Shown here piece by piece: positions 18,057 to 26,219 of a stretch of 64,000 bases of DNA. Source of the stretch: Variovorax ginsengisoli (lineage in GTDB: Bacteria; Pseudomonadota; Gammaproteobacteria; Burkholderiales; Burkholderiaceae_C). Position 1 is the stretch's first letter, and every line of letters starts with the position of its first letter. The DNA lies in the NCBI RefSeq assembly GCF_030486595.1, contig NZ_JAUJZH010000024.1, positions 59,468 through 123,467 of the forward strand, written 5' to 3'. The notes beneath the pieces were generated by a model. It saw nothing but the letters and a program-made list of their open reading frames with translations. It had not been told where the DNA came from and did not search any database. A program made the position numbers and the translations under genes.

Positions 18057-18084
18057 TTGCAACTGTCGGTGACTGCCCAATAAT
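18057..18084 (+). promoter_or_regulatory. candidate sigma-70-type promoter of the urease operon
   Basis: A TTGCAA box at 18057-18062 and an AATAAT box at 18079-18084 are 16 bases apart, placing a start of transcription about 25 bases before ureA. The site lies in the divergent region shared with the transporter/kinase gene and argues for that gene's start being at 18019 rather than 18112. Confidence 0.45.
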
Positions 18085-18114
18085 GGCCTGCCCCAAGACG
18101 CCACCTCCGCACCC

Positions 18115-18417
18115 ATGGAACTCACACCGCGCGAAAAAGACAAGCTGCTGATCTTCACCGCAGCCCTGCTGGCCGAACGGCGCCGGGCCCGCGGGCTCAA
18201 GCTCAACTACCCCGAGGCCGTGGCGCTGATCTCGGCCGCCGTGATGGAGGGCGCGCGCGACGGCAAGAGCGTCGCCGCGCTGATGAGCGAGGGCCGCGCG
18301 GTGCTGACCCGGGCCGACGTCATGGACGGCATCGCCGAGATGATTCCCGATATCCAGGTCGAGGCGACCTTCCCGGACGGCACCAAGCTGGTGACCGTGC
18401 ACCAGCCGATCGTCTGA
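18115..18417 (+). CDS. ureA: urease subunit gamma
   Basis: A 100-residue protein with the normal length and sequence of UreA: MELTPREKDKLLIFTAALLAERR at the start and TFPDGTKLVTVHQPI at the end. UreA is one of three structural subunits of the nickel urease that hydrolyses urea to ammonia and carbamate in the cytoplasm. It is the first gene of a seven-gene operon on this strand. No strong Shine-Dalgarno sequence is visible before the ATG. The accessory gene ureD, which often precedes ureA in related bacteria, is not here. Confidence 0.97.
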   Translation: MELTPREKDKLLIFTAALLAERRRARGLKLNYPEAVALISAAVMEGARDGKSVAALMSEGRAVLTRADVMDGIAEMIPDIQVEATFPDGTKLVTVHQPIV

Positions 18418-18461
18418 CGGCATCTCTTCGCAGCTTTCCGCACAACAACAAGGACACCATC

Positions 18462-19067
18462 ATGCGCATCACCCGTACCGCACCCGTTCTCGCGCTGCTG
18501 CTCGCGACCCTGCCGCTGGCCGCCAGCGCGCACACCGGGGTCGACGCCGGCCTGCACCACGGCTTGCTCGCCGGCTTCCTGCATCCGCTGACCGGCGCCG
18601 ACCACTTGGCGGCGATGGTCGCGGTCGGCCTCTGGAGCGCCCTCACCGCCCGCCGGGCCTGGCCCGACCTGCTGTGGGCGCCATTGGGCTTCGCCTCGAT
18701 GCTGCTGGCCGGTGCGCTGGCCGGGCTGGCCGGCGTGCAACTGCCGGCGGTCGAACCGATGATCGCCGCCTCGCTGCTGGTGCTGGGCCTGCTGGTCCTC
18801 ACGCAACGGCGCCTGCCGCCGCTCGTGGCCGCCGCGCTGGTCGGCGTCTTCGCGGTCTTCCATGGCATTGCGCACGGCCAGGAACTGGCCGGCGAATCCG
18901 GCGCCGCCCTGACCCTGGCCGGCATGCTTGCCGCCACCGTGCTGCTGCACGCGGCCGGCATCGCCGCGGGATGGGCGTTGCGCCACGGCCATCGCTGGCT
19001 GCCGCGCATCGCGGGCGCCGCGGTGGCGCTGTTCGGCGTCGCGCTGCTCGGCGGCGCACTGGCCTGA
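18462..19067 (+). CDS. ureJ: HupE/UreJ family membrane protein
   Basis: A 201-residue membrane protein with a signal-like N-terminus ending at ASAHT and about six hydrophobic helices. The family motif is clear: HHGLLAGFLHPLTGADHLAAMVAVGLWS (residues about 31-58), rich in His and Asp, with a second HGIAHGQEL segment near 132. HupE/UreJ proteins are regarded as nickel permeases or nickel-handling proteins. Its position between ureA and ureB supports nickel supply for urease. An AAGGACACC sequence precedes the ATG. Confidence 0.92.
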   Translation: MRITRTAPVLALLLATLPLAASAHTGVDAGLHHGLLAGFLHPLTGADHLAAMVAVGLWSALTARRAWPDLLWAPLGFASMLLAGALAGLAGVQLPAVEPMIAASLLVLGLLVLTQRRLPPLVAAALVGVFAVFHGIAHGQELAGESGAALTLAGMLAATVLLHAAGIAAGWALRHGHRWLPRIAGAAVALFGVALLGGALA

Positions 19068-19077
19068 GGCGGCATCG

Positions 19078-19383
19078 ATGATCCCTGGCGAACTCATCAC
19101 CGACGAGGGCGCGCATGTCCTCAACCCGGGCCGCCGCGCCATCACGCTGGTGGTCCAGAACACCGCCGACCGGCCGATCCAGGTCGGCTCGCACTACCAC
19201 TTCGCCGAGACCAACGGCGCGCTCGGCTTCGACCGCGAGGCCGCGCGCGGCATGCGCCTGAACATCGCCTCGGGCACCGCGGTGCGCTTCGAGCCCGGCC
19301 AGCAGCGCACCGTCGAGCTGGTGGATTTCTCCGGTGACCGCGTCATTTACGGATTTCGCGGCCTCGTTCAAGGAAAGCTCTAG
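19078..19383 (+). CDS. ureB: urease subunit beta
   Basis: A 101-residue UreB of standard length: MIPGELITDEGAHVLNPGR at the start, the IQVGSHYHFAETNGAL core and DFSGDRVIYGFRGLVQGKL at the end. It starts 10 bases after ureJ. Its stop codon abuts the ureC start with no spacer (TAG then ATG at 19381-19386), implying coupled translation of the beta and alpha subunits. Larger open frames upstream in this frame are not part of the protein. Confidence 0.97.
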   Translation: MIPGELITDEGAHVLNPGRRAITLVVQNTADRPIQVGSHYHFAETNGALGFDREAARGMRLNIASGTAVRFEPGQQRTVELVDFSGDRVIYGFRGLVQGKL

Positions 19384-21102
19384 ATGGCAACCATCGGGCG
19401 GCGTGCCTACGCCGAAATCTTCGGCCCCACCGTGGGCGACCGCATCCGTCTCGCCGACACCGACCTCGTGATCGAGGTCGAGGAAGACTACACGCTGCAC
19501 GCCGGCGGCTACGGCGAGGAAGTGAAGTTCGGCGGCGGCAAGACCATCCGCGACGGCATGGCACAGGGCCAGCGCACCCGCGCCGAGGGCACGGTCGACA
19601 CCGTGATGACCAATGCGCTCATCCTCGACCACTGGGGCATCGTCAAGGCCGACATCGGCCTGAAGGATGGCCGCATCGTCGCCATCGGCAAGGCCGGCAA
19701 TCCCGACGTGCAGCCGGGCGTCGACATCGTGATCGGCGCCGGCACCGAGGTGATCAGCTGCGAAGGCAACATCGTCACGGCGGGCGGCATCGACAGCCAC
19801 ATCCACTTCATCTGCCCGCAGCAGATCGAGGAAGCGCTGGCCTCCGGCGTGACCACCATGCTGGGCGGAGGCACCGGCCCGGCGACCGGCACCTTCGCGA
19901 CCACCGCGACGCCGGGCCCCTGGCACATCGAGCGCATGCTGCAGGCGGCCGACGCCTTCCCGATGAACCTCGGCTTCCTCGGCAAGGGCAACGCCAGCCT
20001 GCCGGCTTCGCTGCACGAGCAGATCGATGCCGGCGTGATCGGCCTCAAGCTGCACGAGGATTGGGGCACCACGCCATCGGCGATCAGCAACTGCCTGGAC
20101 GTGGCCGATGCCACCGACACGCAGGTGGCGATCCACAGCGACACGCTCAATGAATCGGGCTTCGTCGAGAACACCATCGCGGCCGTGAAGGGCCGCGGGA
20201 TCTGCGCCTTCCATACCGAAGGCGCGGGCGGCGGCCATGCGCCCGACATCCTGCGGGTGGTGGGCGAGGCCAACTTCCTGCCCTCGTCGACCAACCCGAC
20301 GATGCCCTACACCGTGAACACGCTCGACGAGCACGTCGACATGCTGATGGTGTGCCACCACCTGGACGCCGGCATCCCGGAGGACCTGGCCTTCGCCGAG
20401 AGCCGCATCCGCAAGGAGACCATCGCGGCCGAGGACATCCTGCACGACCTCGGCGCGATCAGCATGTTCAGCTCCGACAGCCAGGCCATGGGCCGCGTGG
20501 GCGAGATCGTGATCCGCTGCTGGCAGACCGCCCACAAGATGAAGGGCCAGCGCGGCAAACTGCCCGAGGATGTCGAACGCAACGACAACTTCCGCGCCAA
20601 GCGCTATGTCGCCAAGTACACGATCAATCCGGCGCTGGCGCACGGCATCGCCCACGAGGTCGGCAGCATCGAGGTCGGCAAATGGGCCGACCTGGTGGTC
20701 TGGAAGCCGGCCTTCTTCGGCGTCAAGCCCTTCACGATCATCAAGGGCGGCACGATCGCGATGGCGGCGATGGGCGACCCCAACGCCTCGATCCCGACGC
20801 CGCAGCCGGTGCACTACCGGCCGATGTTCGGCGCCTACGGCGGCTCGCTCTCGCGCAGCTCGCTGACTTTCGTCTCGCAGGCGGGGCTGGCGGCGGGCAT
20901 CGGCGAGCGCTACGGGCTCGCCAAGACGCTCAGCGCGGTGAAGAACGTCCGCGGCGTGCGCAAGCAGCACATGGTGCACAACGCGCTCACGCCGTCGATG
21001 GAGATCGACCACCAGACCTACGCGGTGCGTGCCGACGGGCAACTGCTGGTGTGCGATCCGGCGGCGTCGCTACCGATGACGCAGCGGTATTTCTTGTTCT
21101 AG
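19384..21102 (+). CDS. ureC: urease subunit alpha (catalytic)
   Basis: A 572-residue catalytic subunit. Nickel ligands His139 and His141 lie in GGIDSHIHFICP. The lysine that becomes carbamylated is Lys222 in GLKLHEDWG. The mobile-flap cysteine is Cys324 in MVCHHLD, preceded by the GGGHAPDI motif. Length and motif spacing are canonical, so the enzyme should be active if nickel is inserted by UreE/F/G and UreD. It is the fourth gene of the operon. Confidence 0.98.
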   Translation: MATIGRRAYAEIFGPTVGDRIRLADTDLVIEVEEDYTLHAGGYGEEVKFGGGKTIRDGMAQGQRTRAEGTVDTVMTNALILDHWGIVKADIGLKDGRIVAIGKAGNPDVQPGVDIVIGAGTEVISCEGNIVTAGGIDSHIHFICPQQIEEALASGVTTMLGGGTGPATGTFATTATPGPWHIERMLQAADAFPMNLGFLGKGNASLPASLHEQIDAGVIGLKLHEDWGTTPSAISNCLDVADATDTQVAIHSDTLNESGFVENTIAAVKGRGICAFHTEGAGGGHAPDILRVVGEANFLPSSTNPTMPYTVNTLDEHVDMLMVCHHLDAGIPEDLAFAESRIRKETIAAEDILHDLGAISMFSSDSQAMGRVGEIVIRCWQTAHKMKGQRGKLPEDVERNDNFRAKRYVAKYTINPALAHGIAHEVGSIEVGKWADLVVWKPAFFGVKPFTIIKGGTIAMAAMGDPNASIPTPQPVHYRPMFGAYGGSLSRSSLTFVSQAGLAAGIGERYGLAKTLSAVKNVRGVRKQHMVHNALTPSMEIDHQTYAVRADGQLLVCDPAASLPMTQRYFLF

Positions 21103-21119
21103 TCCGGGTTCGGGTGCGC

Positions 21120-21136
21120 GCGGATCGACAATCCGC
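21120..21136. other. hairpin in the ureC-ureE gap
   Basis: A perfect 6-base inverted repeat (GCGGAT, loop CGACA, ATCCGC) sits in the only sizeable gap after ureB. It lacks a T run. It could tune read-through or protect the 3' end of the structural-gene mRNA, giving structural genes higher expression than the accessory genes. Confidence 0.35.
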
Positions 21137-21160
21137 CTCATCCGAACTCTCTCGCCTTTC

Positions 21161-21754
21161 ATGCTCACCGCCAACAAACTCATGCCCCAGGGCGGCGGCC
21201 TCGCGGCCGTCCTGCTCAAGCGCGCCGCCACGGTCGAACTCGACTGGGACGTGCGCCAGAAAAGCCGCTTCGACACCACCGATTCGCAAGGCCGCCAGAT
21301 CGGCGTGTTCCTGCCGCGCGGCACCGCCGTGCGCGGCGGCGACGTGCTGGTGGCCGAGGACGGCTCGCTGGTCAAGGTCGTCGCTGCGCCGCAGCCGGTG
21401 CTGGTCATCACGCACTGCAGCGAACACGGCACGCCCTTCGACCTGATGCGCGCGGCCTACCACCTGGGCAACCGGCACGTGCCGATCGAGCTCAAGCCCG
21501 ACCACCTGAAGATCGAGCCCGACCACGTGCTGGCCGCCATGCTGCGTTCGATGCACCTGATCGTGCGTGAAGCCGAGGAAGCCTTCGAGCCCGAAGGCGG
21601 TGCCTACGGGGCGCACGGCGGCGGCCATGGGCATTCGCATGGCGCGGCGCCGGTGGGGCCGGTGATGCATCCGGATGCGTATTCGGGGTCGCCGGCAGGC
21701 CACTCGCATGGCCATGACCACGATCACGACCATTCCCACGGCCACTCGCACTGA
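21161..21754 (+). CDS. ureE: urease accessory protein UreE
   Basis: A 197-residue nickel metallochaperone. The N-terminal and middle domains are typical (RFDTTDSQGRQIGVFLPRG, YHLGNRHVPIELKPDHLKIEPDHVL). The last 47 residues contain 14 histidines, ending in a run of His-Asp, His-Ser and His-Gly pairs, a nickel-binding tail like that of Klebsiella UreE. UreE delivers nickel to UreG. The stop overlaps the ureF start by one base (TGATG). Confidence 0.95.
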   Translation: MLTANKLMPQGGGLAAVLLKRAATVELDWDVRQKSRFDTTDSQGRQIGVFLPRGTAVRGGDVLVAEDGSLVKVVAAPQPVLVITHCSEHGTPFDLMRAAYHLGNRHVPIELKPDHLKIEPDHVLAAMLRSMHLIVREAEEAFEPEGGAYGAHGGGHGHSHGAAPVGPVMHPDAYSGSPAGHSHGHDHDHDHSHGHSH

Positions 21755-22443
21755 TGGCTGACACGCCGGTCGCCCTGCCCGCCAGCAGCCTGCTGCAGCT
21801 GATCTGGCTGGCCTCGCCGGCGCTCCCGGTCGGCGGCTTCTCCTACTCGGAAGGCCTCGAGGCGGCCATCGACGGCGCCGGCATCACGACCGAGGCCGCT
21901 GTCTCCGACTGGCTGGCCGACCAGTTGCACCTGGCGCTCGCGCGGGCCGACCTGGCCGTGGTCGCACAGGCCGTCCCGGCCTGGCGGCAATCGGACGCGG
22001 CCCGCATCCGCGCACTCAACGACTGGGTGTTCCAGACCCGCGAATCGGCCGAATTCCTGCTGCAGACCGAGCAGATGGGCCGCTCGTTCGTCGAATGGCT
22101 CAAGCTGCACCACGCCGACGTCGCCGACGTCTTCGAGCGCTTGCCCGCCAGCTATCCGATCGCCTTCGCCTTCGCCGCCAGCCGCACCGAGGCATCCGCC
22201 CGCGATGCCTGCCTGGCCTTCGCCTTCGGCTGGGCCGAGAACATGATCGGCGCCGCGGTCAAGGCGGTGCCGCTCGGCCAGAGCGCCGGGCAGCGCATCC
22301 TCGGCCGGCTGGCATCGGAAATTCCCCCAGCGGTCGATCATGCGATCACACTGGCGGATGACGAGCGGCAGGCCTTCTCGCCGATGCTCGCCGTGCTGTC
22401 CGCCCGCCACGAAACCCAGTACTCGCGCCTCTTCAGAAGCTAA
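21754..22443 (+). CDS. ureF: urease accessory protein UreF
   Basis: A 229-residue all-helical protein matching UreF: LIWLASPALPVGGFSYSEGLEAAI near the start and AFAFGWAENMIGAAVKAVPLGQSAGQRIL in the C-terminal half. UreF forms the UreD-UreF-UreG complex that couples GTP hydrolysis to carbamylation and nickel insertion in UreC. It is translationally coupled to ureE and followed after 14 bases by ureG. Confidence 0.95.
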   Translation: MADTPVALPASSLLQLIWLASPALPVGGFSYSEGLEAAIDGAGITTEAAVSDWLADQLHLALARADLAVVAQAVPAWRQSDAARIRALNDWVFQTRESAEFLLQTEQMGRSFVEWLKLHHADVADVFERLPASYPIAFAFAASRTEASARDACLAFAFGWAENMIGAAVKAVPLGQSAGQRILGRLASEIPPAVDHAITLADDERQAFSPMLAVLSARHETQYSRLFRS

Positions 22444-22457
22444 AGCCAAGGCCCCCC

Positions 22458-23108
22458 ATGTCATCCGCCCTCCACCACATCCCCCACCGCACCAAGAAGC
22501 TGCCGCCGCTGCGCGTGGGCATCGGCGGCCCGGTCGGCTCCGGCAAGACCACGCTGCTCGAGATGCTCTGCAAGTCGATGCGCGACAAGTACGACCTGAT
22601 CGCGATCACCAACGACATCTACACCAAGGAAGACCAGCGCCTGCTGACGGTCGCCGGTGCGCTGCCGGCCGAACGGATCATGGGCGTGGAAACCGGTGGC
22701 TGCCCGCACACCGCGATCCGCGAAGATGCATCGATCAACCTCGAGGCCATCGACCGCATGCTGGCCCAGTTCCCCGATGCCGACGTGGTGTTCGTCGAAT
22801 CGGGCGGCGACAACCTGGCGGCCACCTTCAGCCCCGAGCTGTCCGACCTGACGATCTACGTGATCGACGTCGCCGCCGGCGAGAAGATCCCGCGCAAGGG
22901 CGGCCCCGGCATCACCAAGAGCGACCTGTTCGTCATCAACAAGACCGACCTTGCGCCCTATGTCGGTGCCGACCTCGGCGTGATGGAAGCCGACACCCGG
23001 CGCATGCGCAAGCAACGCCCCTTCGTGATGACCAACCTCAAGACCCGCAGCGGCCTCGCAGAGGTGGTGTCGTTTATCGAAGAGCGCGGGATGCTGGCCG
23101 AAGCCTGA
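22458..23108 (+). CDS. ureG: urease accessory GTPase UreG
   Basis: A 216-residue SIMIBI-class GTPase. The P-loop is GPVGSGKTT (residues about 24-32). The nickel-binding CPH motif is in VETGGCPHTAIREDASIN, and the base-recognition motif NKTD is near residue 162. UreG drives nickel insertion into apo-urease. Its stop is immediately followed by the stop of the convergent gene at 23109, so the operon ends here without an obvious intrinsic terminator. Confidence 0.97.
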   Translation: MSSALHHIPHRTKKLPPLRVGIGGPVGSGKTTLLEMLCKSMRDKYDLIAITNDIYTKEDQRLLTVAGALPAERIMGVETGGCPHTAIREDASINLEAIDRMLAQFPDADVVFVESGGDNLAATFSPELSDLTIYVIDVAAGEKIPRKGGPGITKSDLFVINKTDLAPYVGADLGVMEADTRRMRKQRPFVMTNLKTRSGLAEVVSFIEERGMLAEA

Positions 23109-23624
23109 TCAGAGCTCGCTCGCGTCCTTGAGCTGGCGCGCCTTGTAGATCAGCCGGACGCTCGCATGGTGCGGGTCGCTGATGCGCTGGGCGTAGACAT
23201 CGCAGTCGCCCTGGACCCAGGCCGCAGAAGCGCTGCCCGGGTCGTTCGAGCCGAGCTCGGGACCGAAGCTCTGGCGGCCCCAGGCGACGATCTCGGCAAA
23301 GGCCGCGGCCCCCAAGTCGGGTGCCGCGGCGGTCGCGGCAACCCACTCCACGCGCCGCAGCTGCCCGCCGGCAAAGAAGAACACCGGCTCGAACGACAGC
23401 CCCGCGAGCTGCGTCGGCGCGCCCCGCCAGGCCCCGGCGAGGCCACCGGCTAGGCGCTGCGGACGCTGCACCCGCTCGGCACTGGGCAGCGCCGCCTGCA
23501 ACTCGTCGGCCGACATGCCGAGCCGCACGCCGGGCGGGAGGGCCTGGGCCGAACCGGCCTGGGCGGCCGACAGCAAGGCGACGGCGGCGAGCGCGCGGAC
23601 CGGTTTCGACAGGAAGCGATGCAT
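23109..23624 (-). CDS. exported protein of unknown function
   Basis: A 171-residue protein with a signal peptide (MHRFLSKPVRALAAVALLSAAQAGSA). The mature start LPPGVRLGMSADELQAALP has the G-M-S-x-x-E-L pattern found in small periplasmic proteins such as the BamE/SmpA-like group, but the rest does not let me assign a family. ATG 23624 begins the recognisable signal peptide; the frame is open for 60 more codons upstream with no support. It converges on ureG with no gap between the stops. Confidence 0.6.
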   Translation of the reverse strand: MHRFLSKPVRALAAVALLSAAQAGSAQALPPGVRLGMSADELQAALPSAERVQRPQRLAGGLAGAWRGAPTQLAGLSFEPVFFFAGGQLRRVEWVAATAAAPDLGAAAFAEIVAWGRQSFGPELGSNDPGSASAAWVQGDCDVYAQRISDPHHASVRLIYKARQLKDASEL

Positions 23625-23828
23625 GGGGAATGGGACAGGGAAAAAGCCGGGTATGACTCCGGGCCGGGCGGCAAGTTCAGCCGCGGACCTGCTACGGGAT
23701 CGCATCAAATTGTGACGTCCGATGTGATTTGGTCCGCATCTTGCTCCTGGATTAGGCCATAGGGCTTGTATCGGAAAGTCACAGGACGCGCGATACTGCC
23801 ACAACCCGTTACACGTCAGAGCGCCATC

Positions 23829-24086
23829 ATGGCTTCAGAAGCGATCTTCCATCCCGCGACCGGCAGCGTCCAGTTCGCCATTTATCCCGACGGCTACGAC
23901 GGCGCCCGGATCATTGCCCGGATCGACGAGGAAGCGCTTCACGACCGCTTCCACGCACCCGAAGGCCGTGATGCGGACCTGGTGCAGGCCTACGCGCGCA
24001 ACGCCGACTCGATCGACGCCCGGGCCACCGCCCGCTACCGAGAGAATCCGGCCCGCGCGATCTGCCTGGGCAGCGAGGACTTCTAG
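23829..24086 (+). CDS. DUF1488 family protein
   Basis: An 85-residue acidic protein. The pattern FHPATGSVQFAIYPDGYDGARIIARIDEEALHDRF fits DUF1488, a small family of unknown role in Proteobacteria. ATG 23829 is the best start; the frame is open 21 codons further upstream without a ribosome-binding site. An intrinsic terminator follows 17 bases after the stop. Confidence 0.75.
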   Translation: MASEAIFHPATGSVQFAIYPDGYDGARIIARIDEEALHDRFHAPEGRDADLVQAYARNADSIDARATARYRENPARAICLGSEDF

Positions 24087-24102
24087 CGGGCACCGCGCTA
24101 AC

Positions 24103-24132
24103 AAAAAAACGGCCCCGAGGGGCCGTTTTTCT
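24103..24132. terminator. bidirectional intrinsic terminator
   Basis: A strong GC stem (ACGGCCCC, loop GA, GGGGCCGT) is flanked by an A run on the left and a T run on the right, so it can terminate transcription from both the DUF1488 gene and the convergent HU-like gene. Confidence 0.85.
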
Positions 24133-24148
24133 TTGCCTTCAGGCAGGC

Positions 24149-24541
24149 TTACTTGCGTGCCTTCTTGGCCGGTGCAGCGACCTTGGGCGCGGCTGCCTTC
24201 TTGGCAGGTGCAGCCTTCTTGGCCACCGGCTTCGCGGCGGCCTTGTCGGCCTTGCGCTTGGCGGCCTTGGGGTCGACCGCGGCCTTGAAGGCTGCGCCCG
24301 GCACGAACTTCGGCACCTTCTGGGCGGCGATCTTGATCGCTGCGCCAGCCTGGGGGTTGAATCCGGTGCGAGCAGCGCGTGCCACTTGCTTGAAGGTGCC
24401 GAAGCCGATCAATTGGACCGGGTCGCCCTTCTTCACTGCCGCGACGATGGAGCCGGTGATGGTTTCCAGGATGCGTGCGGCTTCTGCCTTGCTGACGTTG
24501 TGCGTGGTGGCGATCTTCTCGACCAGTTCGATACGGTTCAC
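24149..24541 (-). CDS. HU family DNA-binding protein with Lys/Ala-rich tail
   Basis: A 130-residue histone-like protein. Residues 1-90 are an HU/IHF fold: MNRIELVEKIATTHNVSKAEA, then VQLIGFGTFK and the DNA-binding arm segment ARTGFNPQAG. Residues about 95-130 form a Lys/Ala/Pro tail with PAKKA-type repeats, resembling histone H1 tails known in betaproteobacterial HU variants. I chose GTG 24541 because it gives the classical HU N-terminus and has TAGGAAAT just upstream; an ATG at 24571 would add ten residues. It is a single gene ending in the terminator at 24103-24132. The tail probably adds nonspecific DNA binding. Confidence 0.85.
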   Translation of the reverse strand: MNRIELVEKIATTHNVSKAEAARILETITGSIVAAVKKGDPVQLIGFGTFKQVARAARTGFNPQAGAAIKIAAQKVPKFVPGAAFKAAVDPKAAKRKADKAAAKPVAKKAAPAKKAAAPKVAAPAKKARK

Positions 24542-24839
24542 TTCAAATTTCCTATGGATGGTTTTCGCCATGTTGCCTATGGCGGCGCAGCCTGCGACGC
24601 AAGCTGCAAGCGGCGCGGAGTGTAACGTAGGTGTGACCGATGCGTTCTCGCGCGGCCCTCGGCGCGACCCGCGCATCGCCCCGTGTGCCACGCATTCCGA
24701 GTGCCGCCGCGGTCGAATTCCGCTGATCCGGCGCAAGAAGCGTCTCGTCGGCGGGCCGCATGGCCTTGCCCGGCAGGCGGGCACCGAACGACGGGCTATC
24801 CTCGCGGCACGCCGCTTCCCGGCGAAGAAAAGGATGCAC
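24542..24839. other. intergenic region, HU-like gene to nfeD
   Basis: About 300 bases between divergent genes. I see no convincing RNA gene or protein in it beyond the possible ten-codon extension of the HU-like gene. It should hold the promoters of both neighbours; I could not pick out clear boxes. Confidence 0.5.
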
Positions 24840-25256
24840 ATGACGGCCCCCACGCTCTGGTGGTTGATGACCTTCGCGCTGGTCGCCCTCGAACTGGTGA
24901 CCGGCACCATCTATGCGCTGCTGGTGGCGATCGGCTTCGCGGTCGGCGCGCTGGCCGCCCACCTCGGCGCGGCGATGCCGACGCAGATCGTCTGCGCCGC
25001 CGTGGCCTGCATGGCCTTCGTCGGCGGCTGGTACCTGCGCGCCTCGCGCCGCCCGAAGGCGCGCCTGTCCGACGTCCAGATCGATGTCGGCGAACAGGTC
25101 ACCGTGCCGGCCTGGAGCGAGGGCCGGACGGCCGAGGTCCGCTACCGCGGCGCCACCTGGCAGGTCAAGCCGGCGTCCGACGGACCGATCGCACCCGGCC
25201 TGCACCGAATCGTCGACGTGCAGGGCAATTTCCTGGTCGTCGAACCCATCGGCTGA
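24840..25256 (+). CDS. NfeD family membrane protein
   Basis: A 138-residue short NfeD protein. Two membrane segments (about residues 5-50) are followed by a small OB-fold domain (about 80-138; IDVGEQVTVPAWSEGRTAEVRYRGATWQV). Short NfeD proteins partner with stomatin-like SPFH proteins, and the next gene is exactly that, 41 bases downstream. The AAAAGGA site at 24828-24834 fits ATG 24840. The longer upstream open frame is not coding. Confidence 0.88.
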   Translation: MTAPTLWWLMTFALVALELVTGTIYALLVAIGFAVGALAAHLGAAMPTQIVCAAVACMAFVGGWYLRASRRPKARLSDVQIDVGEQVTVPAWSEGRTAEVRYRGATWQVKPASDGPIAPGLHRIVDVQGNFLVVEPIG

Positions 25257-25297
25257 TGCGCCGCCGGCCCGCCTCTCACCACTGAAAGAAAAACCTC

Positions 25298-26209
25298 ATG
25301 GAAGTCTCCCTCGTTCTCCTTGTCGTCGCCGTCCTGTTCGTCGCCCGCGCCGTCAAGTTCGTTCCCCAGCAGCATGCCTGGGTGGTCGAGCGCATGGGCA
25401 AGTTCCACGCCACGCTGCTGCCGGGCGCCAACTTCCTGGTGCCCTTCATCGACCGCGTGGCCTATCGCCACAGCCTGAAGGAAGTGCCGCTCGACGTCCC
25501 GAGCCAGGTCTGCATCACGCGCGACAACACGCAGCTCACGGTCGACGGCATCCTCTATTTCCAGGTCACCGACCCGATGCGCGCGAGCTACGGTTCGTCG
25601 AACTACATCACCGCGGTCACGCAGCTGGCGCAGACCTCGCTGCGCAGCGTGATCGGCAAGCTCGAACTCGACAAGACCTTCGAGGAGCGCGACATCATCA
25701 ACGCCCAGGTGGTGGCCGCGATCGACGAAGCCGCGCTCAACTGGGGCGTCAAGGTGCTGCGCTACGAGATCAAGGACCTGACGCCGCCGAAGGAGATCCT
25801 GCACGCGATGCAGTCGCAGATCACGGCCGAGCGCGAGAAGCGCGCACTGATCGCCGCCTCCGAAGGCCGCCGCCAGGAGCAGATCAACATCGCGACCGGC
25901 GAGCGCGAGGCCGCCATCGCGCGCTCCGAAGGCGAGAAGCAGGCGGTGGTGAACAAGGCGCAGGGCGAGGCAGCCGCCATCAGCGCCGTGGCCGAAGCCA
26001 CGGCCGGCGCCATCGCCCGCATCGCCGAGGCGATCGAGAAGCCCGGCGGCCATTCGGCGGTCCAGCTCAAGGTGGCCGAAGAAGCGCTGCAGGCCTTCGG
26101 CAAGGTGGCCGACAAGTCGAAGGCGACGCTGATCGTGCCGAGCAACATGACCGAGGTGTCGACGCTGATCAGCTCGGCGATGGCGATGGTCAGGGGCCCG
26201 GCCGCCTGA
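25298..26209 (+). CDS. SPFH/band 7 stomatin-like protein
   Basis: A 303-residue membrane-anchored protein. An N-terminal hydrophobic anchor (residues about 3-20) is followed by the band-7 domain (FVPQQHAWVVERMGKFHATLLPG). A long helical, coiled-coil-like region (about 175-260, rich in Ala and Glu with AEREKRALIAASEGRRQEQ) leads to a C-terminal oligomerisation segment. It belongs to the QmcA/paraslipin-like group that scaffolds membrane microdomains. The NfeD gene directly upstream is its usual partner. Confidence 0.92.
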   Translation: MEVSLVLLVVAVLFVARAVKFVPQQHAWVVERMGKFHATLLPGANFLVPFIDRVAYRHSLKEVPLDVPSQVCITRDNTQLTVDGILYFQVTDPMRASYGSSNYITAVTQLAQTSLRSVIGKLELDKTFEERDIINAQVVAAIDEAALNWGVKVLRYEIKDLTPPKEILHAMQSQITAEREKRALIAASEGRRQEQINIATGEREAAIARSEGEKQAVVNKAQGEAAAISAVAEATAGAIARIAEAIEKPGGHSAVQLKVAEEALQAFGKVADKSKATLIVPSNMTEVSTLISSAMAMVRGPAA

Positions 26210-26219
26210 GGAGCCCGCC

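Noticed and set aside
18020..18112. N-terminal extension of the transporter/kinase protein from GTG 18112.
   Set aside because: The extra 31 residues resemble no transporter N-terminus and would overlap the apparent ureA promoter; the position is noted as an alternative start only.
16373..18151. A 592-codon plus-strand frame opposite the transporter/kinase gene.
   Set aside because: Composition rich in Asp/His/Gln/Arg with no membrane or catalytic pattern; the minus strand encodes NCS1 helices.
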